This document shows positions 1 through 6,835 of a stretch of DNA of 10,474 nucleotides, piece by piece. A program made the position numbers and the translations under genes. Position 1 is the stretch's first letter. Each line of letters starts with the position of its first letter. Below the pieces are notes generated by a model. The model searched no databases. It saw only the letters and a list, made by a program, of their open reading frames with translations, and was not told the DNA's origin. The DNA is from a bacterium. Its GTDB lineage: Bacteria > Patescibacteriota > Microgenomatia > Woykebacterales > RBG-16-39-9b. The stretch covers positions 1-10,474 of the forward strand of contig JAUYHE010000031.1 in the NCBI GenBank assembly GCA_030690175.1, written 5' to 3'.

Positions 1-97
1 TAGCAATGATTAATACTGTTGCTAAAAGGCCAAAATAAAGTAGTAGTTCTATCAGACTAGTCCCACGTTGAAATTTTGTAAGTAAAAATCTTTTCAT
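1..97 (-). CDS. Pseudopilin, N-terminal part only (runs off left edge)
   Basis: Only the first 32 codons are in the window. The translation begins MKRFLLTKFQRG, followed by TSLIE and a hydrophobic stretch rich in Leu, Val and Ile. This is a class III prepilin signal: a basic leader, Gly12 just before the cleavage point, and Glu17 as the Glu at mature position 5, followed by the N-terminal hydrophobic helix. A prepilin peptidase would cut after Gly12 and methylate the new N-terminus, and the protein would enter the type IV pilus as a minor or major pilin. The start ATG (95-97) overlaps the TGA stop of the preceding gene as ATGA, with no ribosome binding site of its own visible, so translation is probably coupled. 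Its place after GspH-like and PilV-like genes suggests a PilW/GspJ-type minor pilin. That subtype is inference, since the body of the protein is missing. Confidence 0.85.
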   Translation of the reverse strand, partial: MKRFLLTKFQRGTSLIELLLYFGLLATVLIIA

Positions 98-2025
98 TGT
101 GAATAGTTTACCGTAGCGTCAAATAATGTCGGCGTTGCCGATCCATCTCCATAAAGAAACGCTTTAAATCTAAAATATCGGTTGGCGATCTGGTTTAGAG
201 GAATTGCGTCTGGTAAATCGAAATAAGAACTACTAGTCCCGTCGGGACCAACAAAATTCCAAGTAGATGCATCGGTGTTGGTTGCGATCTGCAGTCTTAA
301 GTTGGTACTAGGCGGCTTGTTGGTGGTCATCGTCAGGTAGTTGAACCCCGCTACTGCTCCAGCGTCAAAAGTTGCCGATTCAAAAGTTCCTAATGTTTGG
401 AAACCTCCGCCTGCTCCTCCTCTGATCACTTGGAATTCGGCCGTATCATTTGAGGTTGCCAAATATGCATAATCACCAACCACAAATACTCCAAAACCAG
501 TTCCTCCCAAGTTAGCTGACCCGAACAAGGTAGGTGAGGCTGGATTCGTAGTATCAATAACTTTAAACTGGGAACCAACTTCATTGTGGCCAAGAAAGGC
601 AAAATTACCAGAGACAAAAACTGCAAACGGAAGCCCCGGAGCGTTATAAAAGCCGATTGAGCTTATACTAGCTGGGTTTGTGACATCCAAAATATTGAGT
701 CTCGCATCAGTCATATAGGCGGTTGTTCCAACAATGTAAACGCTTTGACCATCCGAGGTTCCCGGTGAGTTGTATGAGCCAGCAAGGGTTGGAGACGCTG
801 GGTTGGTAATATTAACTATCTGTAACTCCTGGCTATTTAGGGTAGAAGCGATATATGCATAACTGCCGCTAACAAAAATATCTCTAGCAGCGGCCGCAAG
901 ATTAAGACCCCCGATTTGAGTTGGAGCGGCTGGGTTAGAAACGTTAATACTGTAAAATTCGTACCCTGGAGCAGTAGTGTTATTGTTGGTTATAAGATAT
1001 GCAGTTGATCCTGAAACTGCCACACCTCTTCCATCAGATCCCGTTGGGGCATTAAAGTGGGTACCTGCCAAGACTGGATTTGAAGGATCGGAAACATCCA
1101 TTACCGTCAGTTCTCGGCTGTCGTGAGAAGTAGCCACGTATGCGTAATTTCCAGAAACCACGACTGCGTAAGCATTGGCCCCTAAGTCACGAGAACCCAA
1201 AGGCGTTGGGATGTCAGGATTCGAAACATCGTATATGAAAAAATCTGCTCCACTTCTAGTTAATGTCACAATGTAGGCGCGGTTGTTTACAACGAAAATA
1301 TCTTGAGCATCAGCTATTCCTCCTGCAAAATCTCTTAGCGCGACTACTTGGGGGCTGTTCCAGTTTCCCCCACTTGCTGGAGCCAATTTCACCTCTCCAT
1401 CCACGTCGCTAGTTACCTGAGTATTATTGAGGATGCCGGTGTTAAAATCACTGACGATAGTTTGCATCCAAGCCTGATTATTAAAATAACGAGATATATA
1501 AAATGTTGAAGAAACCGATTGGGTACCAAGAAAAGACCAAGATACAGTGGCGACTATTTGTTTCATTGATGGGTCCACTATTGCTCCTGGACTTGTGCAA
1601 TTGACAATCGGAGATGTTGAGGTCGGAGACTGGTGGCAGACGTTTGCTATCGTAAAACCACGCGTGTAACTATTTTCCTCGATTGTTCCTAGGATCGCTT
1701 CCCAGTTATTGCCGGTGGGCGATTTTCTCGTATAGTAGGTGTTGGAAGTTGCGATAGAATTCCAAGCGAACTCTTTAATTGACCGAATGGCTTCGATTTC
1801 TTTTTGTAATAAATTATTGGCCACCAACTTTTTGTCTGATCTGGCGAAACCTTCTCTGACTGCAAAGACACCACTGGCAAGTGATGCCAGGACAACAGTG
1901 GCGATAGCGATCGCTAGAATCAATTCGATCAGAGCCTGGCCTGATTCTTCCGCTATTCCTGATTTATCAAATCTGCGGCGTAAGTTTTTTTTAATTAAAT
2001 TTTTATTAACAACCACTCTGAACAT
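94..2025 (-). CDS. Minor pseudopilin fused to a seven-repeat LVIVD beta-propeller
   Basis: Protein of 643 residues. A 29-residue basic leader ends in Gly29, then QALIE (Glu34 = mature Glu5) and a hydrophobic helix to about residue 56, which is a typical prepilin N-terminus of PilV/GspI type. A pilin-like globular part follows to about residue 225, with Cys130 and Cys143 as a possible disulfide. Residues about 239-536 contain seven repeats of the form VxVSGxxAYVA...LxVxDVSNPxxPxLxG, matching the LVIVD repeat family and expected to close as a seven-bladed propeller. Residues about 543-643 form another beta-rich domain. The predicted site is the cell surface, at the pilus tip or base. The chosen ATG has GGAG six bases upstream (2032-2035), inside the end of the GspH-like gene (20-base overlap). 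The TGA stop overlaps the next pseudopilin start. Adhesion or recognition is a likely role but is inferred. Most pseudopilins are 150-250 residues, so this one is greatly enlarged. Confidence 0.9.
   Translation of the reverse strand: MFRVVVNKNLIKKNLRRRFDKSGIAEESGQALIELILAIAIATVVLASLASGVFAVREGFARSDKKLVANNLLQKEIEAIRSIKEFAWNSIATSNTYYTRKSPTGNNWEAILGTIEENSYTRGFTIANVCHQSPTSTSPIVNCTSPGAIVDPSMKQIVATVSWSFLGTQSVSSTFYISRYFNNQAWMQTIVSDFNTGILNNTQVTSDVDGEVKLAPASGGNWNSPQVVALRDFAGGIADAQDIFVVNNRAYIVTLTRSGADFFIYDVSNPDIPTPLGSRDLGANAYAVVVSGNYAYVATSHDSRELTVMDVSDPSNPVLAGTHFNAPTGSDGRGVAVSGSTAYLITNNNTTAPGYEFYSINVSNPAAPTQIGGLNLAAAARDIFVSGSYAYIASTLNSQELQIVNITNPASPTLAGSYNSPGTSDGQSVYIVGTTAYMTDARLNILDVTNPASISSIGFYNAPGLPFAVFVSGNFAFLGHNEVGSQFKVIDTTNPASPTLFGSANLGGTGFGVFVVGDYAYLATSNDTAEFQVIRGGAGGGFQTLGTFESATFDAGAVAGFNYLTMTTNKPPSTNLRLQIATNTDASTWNFVGPDGTSSSYFDLPDAIPLNQIANRYFRFKAFLYGDGSATPTLFDATVNYSQ
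418..1311 (-). repeat. Seven diverged LVIVD protein repeats (beta-propeller blades)
   Basis: Within the 643-residue pseudopilin, repeats begin near residues 239, 284, 331, 378, 425, 465 and 510. Each is about 40-47 residues long. Shared positions are a hydrophobic VxVSG or VxVVG strand, an AY[VIL] strand, a strand with the LxVxD pattern, then SNP or TNP and P-x-L-x-G. The DNA copies have diverged, so this is old protein-level duplication rather than a recent tandem array. The seventh repeat is shorter and lacks the final NPxxP part, which would fit closure of the propeller ring by an outer strand from near the first repeat. That closure is inference. Confidence 0.8.
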
Positions 2026-2524
2026 TCACGACTCCAATAAAATTGATAATGAGAAGCACGCTTTTATTGGTAGCAGTTTCGGTGACACAAACACTGTTTT
2101 TTGTCTCGTCAAAACCAACTACCTCGCCAGAAATTTTCGCAAACACGATATTGTTACAATTTCCAGGAGGAGACGGGCAGGGCAAATCGGAATTTAGACT
2201 AATGTTTGGGGGAGTATCAACAACGAAATTTGTCGCGTCGCTGCTATTAAAACTACTTCCTTTAAAAAGGATATATTTATTATTTTCGAAATGAACTCCC
2301 CAGTCCACGGCTTGAGGGGTACCAGCAGTGTCGGTGTTTATCGCTTTGGTTTGGGCTTCCTGGATTATCGAAACAATATCAGTGGCCACAGAATCAGCTT
2401 TTGTTTTAGAAACGGGTCGGACAAGATTAACGGTGGTGATAATTAGAATGATGCCCAGCAAAGCGACGACAAGTACCAGCTCGATCAGAGTAAAACCATT
2501 TTGACGAACAAACCATTTCTTCAT
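2006..2524 (-). CDS. GspH/FimT-type pseudopilin
   Basis: Protein of 172 residues with a textbook class III signal: the ten-residue leader MKKWFVRQNG, cleavage after Gly10, then FTLIEL with Glu15 as mature Glu5 and a hydrophobic helix to about residue 35. The rest fits the GspH/FimT family: an amphipathic helix (SVATDIVSIIQEAQTKA) followed by beta strands, including WGVHFENNKYILF, a typical element of these minor pseudopilins. Cys116, Cys123, Cys146 and Cys172 could form disulfides once exported. Minor pilins of this kind help prime pilus assembly and may sit at the tip; some FimT proteins bind DNA during uptake, but nothing here proves that. The gene starts 50 bases after pilC. No strong ribosome binding site precedes the ATG; a GGA lies about 14 bases upstream. 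Its 3' end overlaps the next pseudopilin gene by 20 bases. Confidence 0.9.
   Translation of the reverse strand: MKKWFVRQNGFTLIELVLVVALLGIILIITTVNLVRPVSKTKADSVATDIVSIIQEAQTKAINTDTAGTPQAVDWGVHFENNKYILFKGSSFNSSDATNFVVDTPPNISLNSDLPCPSPPGNCNNIVFAKISGEVVGFDETKNSVCVTETATNKSVLLIINFIGVVNVQSGC
2032..2035 (-). promoter_or_regulatory. Ribosome binding site of the propeller pseudopilin
   Basis: GGAG on the minus strand, separated by six bases from the ATG at 2023-2025. It lies inside the 3' end of the GspH-like gene and supports this start for the long pseudopilin, although it gives a leader of 29 residues. Confidence 0.6.
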
Positions 2525-2574
2525 AATTCATGTTTTCCAAATCTCAAATTAATTTACCAATGCTCGGTTTGTGA

Positions 2575-3645
2575 CTACTGATTTATTTGGCCAATTAGTT
2601 GGTAAATGGGAGCGATAATTGAGAGTAAAACCACCCCCACAACCACACCTATAATTATCAAAAGAATAGGTTCGAGAAGAACTGTTAGATTTTTAACAAT
2701 ATCAGTAAATTGCTTTTCGTAATGGCCGGAAATTTCTTTCAAAGACTCATCCAGATTTCCTGTTTCTTCGCCAACACCTACGACCCGCCGCAGTAGCGAC
2801 GGAAAACTTTCGCCCCTTTTTTTCATAGCCTCTGACAGGCCAGATCCTTGAGTAAGAGAGTCTTTTAAAAACACGATCGCACCCCTTAATTTGGGTGAGA
2901 CGACAACGTTGGCTGCAATATCAAGCGCTTCAATAATTGGCAAACCAGCTGAAAGCAAGAGCGAAGTAGTGCTGGTAAACTTGGATAAGTCCATAAATCG
3001 TACAAGTGAGCGAATCGAAGGAATTCTAGCTAAAATAGAGAAAAAGAAAGACCTTATTTTGCGATTCATCAGCAGCCTGATGCCCACGACAACCACAAGT
3101 AGAAAAAGCAAAATGACGTAAACGTAATATTTTTGAACGAATAGAGACGAGCGGAGAATAAACGCCGAGTACGCCGGCAAATTTATTCCCAGGTCCAGAA
3201 AAACCTTGGCGACTCTAGGCAGAGCGAATATAAACAAGTAAAAAGAAACTACGACCAAGGAAATAATTACAAGGATTGGGTAAAAAAGAGCTGAGCGAAT
3301 GTTGTTGGTAGTTTCAATTGAAGTTTTTATATTTTCAGTTAGCTCGGCAAGAACTTTATCTAATTTGCCACTTTCTTCGCCGGATCTGACAATACTGACC
3401 AAAACGCGGTCAAATGAGTCAGGGTATTTTTCTAGGGCTTCCGACAGTGTCTTACCACGATTTATTTGATCCGATAAGTCACGAACCAACTCTTTCGCAT
3501 TTTTGTTCACCGCGTCTTCGGAAATTGAGTCAAGCGCTTCCAATATAGGAATCCCGGCGGAAAGCATGATCGAAAGACCTTCAACAAGAGCTAACTTTTC
3601 TTCTGACGAAAGTTTATAATTATTTCCAAAAAAAGGCAGGTTCAT
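2575..3645 (-). CDS. pilC: Type IV pilus inner-membrane platform protein PilC (T2SSF family)
   Basis: Protein of 356 residues with two T2SSF domains, about residues 17-140 and 221-343. The internal duplication is visible as LSAGIPILEAL against LSAGLPIIEAL, and GEESGKLD against GEETGNLD. Hydrophobic segments at about 121-145, 173-193 and 323-350 are the expected three membrane spans. PilC/GspF forms the cytoplasmic-membrane platform on which PilB acts to push pilin subunits into the growing fibre. It is slightly shorter than many proteobacterial PilC proteins (about 400) because the N-terminal extension is short. The gene follows pilB after six bases and has only a weak AGAG-like sequence upstream, so it probably depends on translation of pilB. 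The downstream GspH-like gene follows after 50 bases. Confidence 0.95.
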   Translation of the reverse strand: MNLPFFGNNYKLSSEEKLALVEGLSIMLSAGIPILEALDSISEDAVNKNAKELVRDLSDQINRGKTLSEALEKYPDSFDRVLVSIVRSGEESGKLDKVLAELTENIKTSIETTNNIRSALFYPILVIISLVVVSFYLFIFALPRVAKVFLDLGINLPAYSAFILRSSLFVQKYYVYVILLFLLVVVVGIRLLMNRKIRSFFFSILARIPSIRSLVRFMDLSKFTSTTSLLLSAGLPIIEALDIAANVVVSPKLRGAIVFLKDSLTQGSGLSEAMKKRGESFPSLLRRVVGVGEETGNLDESLKEISGHYEKQFTDIVKNLTVLLEPILLIIIGVVVGVVLLSIIAPIYQLIGQINQ

Positions 3646-3651
3646 AAAAAT

Positions 3652-5337
3652 TTATTCTCTGACTGCGCGAAGAATTTCTTCTAGTGTTGTGAGGCCGGCT
3701 TGGACCTTGTCCAAACCATCTTCCAACATCGAGCGGAACCCTTCTACCCTAGCTTGCTTTTCGATTTCACTAATCGGCGCTTTAGTGAAAATAAGATCTC
3801 TAATTTTCTCACTAACTCGCAAGACTTCAAAGATACCAATTCTCCCTTTGAAACCCTCATTGTTGCAGGAGGAGCAGCCTTTGCCTTTGTATTGTTTTGG
3901 TTTAGCGGCAAAACTTTTTGGAACACTCACGCCAAATTCCTTTTCGACTGCGGCAACGGTATCGGTACTAATCGGTGTCGAAACAAGACAGTTCTGGTCG
4001 TTTTTTGCCACCAAGCGCTGGGCGATTAATAAACTTAAACTGGAGCCGATTAAATAAGGCTGTATACCAAGATCAAGTAGGCGAGGAATGGCGCCAATGG
4101 CGCTGTTGGTGTGAAGCGAGGAAAGAACCACGTGACCGGTTAAAGACGCGTGGACAGCGACTTCAGCCGTTTCTTTGTCTCTTATTTCGCCGACCAAAAT
4201 AATATCTGGATCATGGCGCAGTATTGAGCGCAGGCCATTGGAAAAAGTAAGGCCAGCAGCGGGGGCTACTTGGGTTTGGTTGACACGGGTTAATCCATAC
4301 TCAATCGGATCTTCAACCGTGCAAATATTTACTTCCGAAGTATTTAAGTAGGTCAATACGTTGTAAAGAGTGGTAGTTTTACCGCTGCCAGTTGGACCAG
4401 TGGCAAGTATCATACCTTTTGGGCCTGTAAGTTCTCGCTTGACGATTTCTAGATTTTTCCCAATCAGACCCAAACCTTCCAAGGTTTTTGGTCTAGCCGC
4501 CGAAGATAGCAGCCGTAGGACCGCATCTTCCCCGTGGTAGGTGGGTAAAATTGAAACTCTGACTGAAATTTCGTCTTCTCGGTGCTTAAAACGAAACCGG
4601 CCGTCTTGGGGGATACGGTGCTCGTCGATTCTTAAGCTGGAAAGAATTTTTATTCTGGTAACTAGTCCAGATTGGAGTTTTGTTGGTAGATCAAGAATAT
4701 CATGCAATTTACCATCTATCCGAAACCTAATTACCAACCGGTCGCCAACATTTTCAATATGAATGTCACTGGCCTTTTCACTAGCGGCATAATCTAGCAA
4801 CGTATCAAGAATTTTTACCACCGGTAGATCTTTTGCACTTAGGGTTGTTAGTTTGGCCGCTACGTTGACCGTTTCAGAAATTGCTCGTTTAAAATCGACC
4901 TGAATATTTTTGCGATACTGATCCAAAGCTTCATTTAAAACTTGGGGTAAAGTAAAATAAGGCTCAACCAACAAACCAGTGCTTTTTTTGATGTACTCAA
5001 CTGTTTCAATATCTTGGGGGTTTTCCATAGCGAGCAGCAGGGCGCCGTTTTTTTTGTCGAACACCACCACTTTTTTCTCGCTGGCAACTTGTTCTGGAAT
5101 GATAGTCAAAATATTATCGGGAATGGTTTTATTTTTTAAATCAGCGTAGGCAAAGCCCAAACGTTGGGCCAAAACTTGACCGAGGAATTTTTCTATAATT
5201 ATTCCTCTCTCGATCAGAACATCAATAGGCGAGCGGTTTTGGTCGTGGGCAATTTTTTCGGCCTCATCAACCTCTAGTTCTGTCACAAAACCACTTGCCA
5301 AAATCGCTTCTTTAATTTCCGCATCGGTTAATTTCAT
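3652..5337 (-). CDS. pilB: Type IV pilus assembly ATPase PilB (GspE/PulE family)
   Basis: Protein of 561 residues. The N-terminal MshEN/T2SSE-N-like domain covers about residues 1-145 and the secretion ATPase core about 165-560. Visible motifs are Walker A GPTGSGKT (314-321, Lys320), the Asp box TVEDPIEY (340-347), Walker B IILVGEIRD (379-387, Glu384), and the His box around His402 and His409 (SLTGHVVLSSLHTN). These identify an active hexameric extension motor acting on the cytoplasmic face of PilC. The usual tetracysteine zinc motif is incomplete: GCSSC is present (Cys488, Cys491), but the first CxxC is reduced to a single Cys450. The start ATG overlaps the TGA stop of the receiver gene (ATGA), has no ribosome binding site of its own, and is therefore probably translated by coupling. 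No PilT retraction ATPase is visible in the window. Confidence 0.96.
   Translation of the reverse strand: MKLTDAEIKEAILASGFVTELEVDEAEKIAHDQNRSPIDVLIERGIIIEKFLGQVLAQRLGFAYADLKNKTIPDNILTIIPEQVASEKKVVVFDKKNGALLLAMENPQDIETVEYIKKSTGLLVEPYFTLPQVLNEALDQYRKNIQVDFKRAISETVNVAAKLTTLSAKDLPVVKILDTLLDYAASEKASDIHIENVGDRLVIRFRIDGKLHDILDLPTKLQSGLVTRIKILSSLRIDEHRIPQDGRFRFKHREDEISVRVSILPTYHGEDAVLRLLSSAARPKTLEGLGLIGKNLEIVKRELTGPKGMILATGPTGSGKTTTLYNVLTYLNTSEVNICTVEDPIEYGLTRVNQTQVAPAAGLTFSNGLRSILRHDPDIILVGEIRDKETAEVAVHASLTGHVVLSSLHTNSAIGAIPRLLDLGIQPYLIGSSLSLLIAQRLVAKNDQNCLVSTPISTDTVAAVEKEFGVSVPKSFAAKPKQYKGKGCSSCNNEGFKGRIGIFEVLRVSEKIRDLIFTKAPISEIEKQARVEGFRSMLEDGLDKVQAGLTTLEEILRAVRE
5334..5337 (-). other. ATGA stop/start overlap, receiver to pilB
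   Basis: The forward bases tcat read ATGA on the minus strand. The TGA ends the receiver and the ATG begins pilB. No Shine-Dalgarno sequence precedes this ATG, so termination-reinitiation coupling is the likely mode. A second identical junction lies at 94-97 between the two pseudopilins. Confidence 0.8.
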
Positions 5338-5702
5338 GGGGCATACTTTTTAACCGTTTCAAAAACCTGCTCTGGTGTCACGTTGGTTTTTAGATAGGTT
5401 TCTTTCACACCAAGCTGTACACAACGGGTTACCTCATCCGCGCTAGTGCTTAAGTTGGTTAGAACGATAACCGGTATTTCCGAAGTTTGCGGGTCTTCTT
5501 TGATTTTTTTCAAGACCTCACTTCCGGACATTTTTGGTAACATAAGGTCTAGAATTATTAAGTCAGGTTTTTCTGATTTTGCTTTTTCGACACCTTCATC
5601 ACCGTCGTAGGCAGCTACCAGTTCCAATCCTTCGTGAGTAAATTTTTTCTGATACATTTTGACAAAGAGCGAGTCATCTTCGATTAGAAGTATTTTACTC
5701 AT
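5334..5702 (-). CDS. Stand-alone response regulator receiver (CheY/PilG/PilH-like)
   Basis: Protein of 122 residues made of a single receiver domain with no output domain. The acidic pocket is Glu8-Asp9-Asp10, the phosphoryl-accepting Asp is Asp52 (LIILDLMLP), the switch Thr is Thr82 (VIVLTN), and the conserved Lys is Lys105. Lys105 is followed by Thr rather than the usual Pro. Such single-domain receivers act by phosphorylation-dependent binding to a partner protein. Translation starts at ATG 5700-5702 behind a near-perfect ribosome binding site and ends in an ATGA overlap with pilB, so the two proteins should be made together. The histidine kinase gene lies 50 bases upstream on the same strand and is the obvious phosphodonor candidate. 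Control of pilus extension through PilB is inferred from this arrangement. Confidence 0.93.
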   Translation of the reverse strand: MSKILLIEDDSLFVKMYQKKFTHEGLELVAAYDGDEGVEKAKSEKPDLIILDLMLPKMSGSEVLKKIKEDPQTSEIPVIVLTNLSTSADEVTRCVQLGVKETYLKTNVTPEQVFETVKKYAP

Positions 5703-5706
5703 TTTG

Positions 5707-5714
5707 CACCTCCT
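5707..5714 (-). promoter_or_regulatory. Strong ribosome binding site of the receiver gene
   Basis: AGGAGGTG on the minus strand with a four-base gap to the ATG at 5700-5702. It is nearly complementary to the standard 16S rRNA tail and is one of the two strongest ribosome binding sites in the window, which suggests high expression of the receiver and, by coupling, of pilB. Confidence 0.8.
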
Positions 5715-5719
5715 TTTTA

Positions 5720-5748
5720 TTAATAATAATTTTCACAAGCTAAATCAA
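5720..5748 (-). promoter_or_regulatory. Possible promoter of the receiver-pilB-pilC-pilin operon
   Basis: In the 50-base gap after the histidine kinase, the minus strand reads TTGATT (5743-5748), a 17-base spacer and TATTAA (5720-5725), each matching four or five of six sigma-70-type consensus positions. A transcript would begin just before the strong ribosome binding site. The gap is AT-rich, so such matches arise by chance easily; read-through from the kinase gene is the alternative. Confidence 0.35.
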
Positions 5749-5752
5749 CTAG

Positions 5753-6706
5753 CTACTTAACTTGTGAACTAAAATGAATTTCTTTTATTGGCTGAAGCGA
5801 TTTTATGTTCTCGGCGACTTCTTTGGCTTTTTTCGATCCCGGGATTGGTAGAGAAAAACAAAAGGTAGATCCTTCACCCGGCTTGGATTTTTCAAGCCAA
5901 ATATCTCCTCCCAGTTTTTCGATATATTTTTTTGATATGTACAGGCCTAGACCGCTGCCCGCAGAAATTGTACCAGCAGATTCAGATGCAGGTTTGGAAA
6001 ATTTTTTAAAAAGCAAATTTTGGTGCTGTTTTGGTATTCCTGGTCCGGTGTCGCTAACACAAGTTACTATATCGTCACCTTTTTGCCTTGTCTCGATTGT
6101 GATCGTGCCTTTTTTGGTAAATTTCATCGCGTTGGTGACTAAATTGATAAGCACTTGACTGATTTTGTCATGATCGGCTTGGACGGGTGGAAGCGACCCA
6201 TCCACCGGAGTTACGTTTATTTGTACGTTTTGATTTTCGGTTACGCTTCGTAGCGAATTCACCAAAAGTTGGGCGACCTGTTCCATCTGAATAGCGGTGT
6301 TTAAGTTAAAATTTATCACACCCGCCTCGATACGCGAGATATCAAGCAGCTCATTGACCAGACGGATTTGTCGCTCAACCGCCAGCATTACATCTGTTAG
6401 CACGTCACGAATCTCGTTATTGATAGTACCAGTGTCACCAGAAATAATCATGCTGATATTTCCTTTGATGATTGCCATTGGGTTACGTAACTCGTGGCTA
6501 GCGATCGAAATAAATTCGTCCTTAGCTTTGTCAAGCTGGCGGAGCCGGAGATTGGCGTGAGTTAGTTCTCGAATCGCTTTTTGGTAAGCTTCGGGAGTGG
6601 GTTTAACTCCCTCTTGGAGTATCTCGCCTACGACGCTATTTACCCTCCTTTCCTTGAAAGTGGTGGCTATGTCTTTGAGATAGGTCTGTTCTTTTTTTGT
6701 GACCAT
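5753..6706 (-). CDS. Soluble sensor histidine kinase
   Basis: Protein of 317 residues from the ATG at 6704-6706. The HisKA domain has the H box SIASHELRNP with His71. The HATPase domain shows the N box NLVTNAMKFT (Asn192), G1 DTGPGIP (219-225), F box KKFSKP and G2 GSGLGLYI (250-257). All catalytic elements are present. Residues 1-65 are charged and helical, probably a coiled coil leading into the kinase. No transmembrane helix, PAS, GAF or HAMP domain is seen, so the kinase is cytoplasmic and its signal is unknown. A longer reading from TTG at 6773-6775 (340 residues) is possible, but that TTG is the start of a promoter-like TTGACT and the extra residues look unlike a domain. The receiver gene follows after 50 bases, so the two form a likely cognate pair leading into the pilus operon. 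Confidence 0.9.
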   Translation of the reverse strand: MVTKKEQTYLKDIATTFKERRVNSVVGEILQEGVKPTPEAYQKAIRELTHANLRLRQLDKAKDEFISIASHELRNPMAIIKGNISMIISGDTGTINNEIRDVLTDVMLAVERQIRLVNELLDISRIEAGVINFNLNTAIQMEQVAQLLVNSLRSVTENQNVQINVTPVDGSLPPVQADHDKISQVLINLVTNAMKFTKKGTITIETRQKGDDIVTCVSDTGPGIPKQHQNLLFKKFSKPASESAGTISAGSGLGLYISKKYIEKLGGDIWLEKSKPGEGSTFCFSLPIPGSKKAKEVAENIKSLQPIKEIHFSSQVK

Positions 6707-6745
6707 CGTAATTATTTTTAGGCGATTTTTTGGCCGACTAGATAA

Positions 6746-6775
6746 AGTGTAGCCCAGAAGCAAATTGAAAGTCAA
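6746..6775 (-). promoter_or_regulatory. Probable promoter of the histidine kinase gene
   Basis: On the minus strand TTGACT (6770-6775, five of six consensus) is followed by an 18-base spacer and TACACT (6746-6751, four of six), then TTA. This leaves a leader of about 33 bases before the ATG at 6706. No Shine-Dalgarno sequence is seen before that ATG. The element sits back to back with a similar one on the plus strand. Confidence 0.5.
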
Positions 6776-6798
6776 GGAAGCTAGAAGCTAATTAACGG

Positions 6799-6828
6799 TT
6801 GCTCTTGGCAACTTAAAAGCCGTACACT
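6799..6828 (+). promoter_or_regulatory. Probable promoter of the thioredoxin-like gene, leaderless start
   Basis: TTGCTC (6799-6804, weak -35), an 18-base spacer and TACACT (6823-6828) followed by TTT. The ATG of the thioredoxin-like gene begins only seven bases after the -10 element, and there is no Shine-Dalgarno sequence. Transcription would therefore start at or next to the ATG, giving a leaderless mRNA. The -10 octamer TACACTTT is the same as on the opposite strand at the kinase promoter. Confidence 0.5.
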
Positions 6829-6835
6829 TTTAATA

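Noticed and set aside
1905..1916. AGCGATCGCT palindrome, similar to the cyanobacterial HIP1 octamer
   Set aside because: A single copy inside the coding sequence for the pilin hydrophobic helix (Ala-Ile codons), with no repetition in the window.
1739..2197. Plus-strand open frame of 152 codons
   Set aside because: It lies opposite the two pseudopilin genes, has no recognisable domain, and crosses the well-supported minus-strand gene overlap.
3689..4057. Plus-strand open frames opposite the 3' part of pilB
   Set aside because: They are antisense shadows of a clear PilB reading frame with no ribosome binding site or domain.
6707..6775. N-terminal extension of the histidine kinase from TTG at 6773-6775
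   Set aside because: The TTG belongs to a good -35 element, there is no ribosome binding site, and the extra 23 residues do not look like a domain or a membrane anchor.
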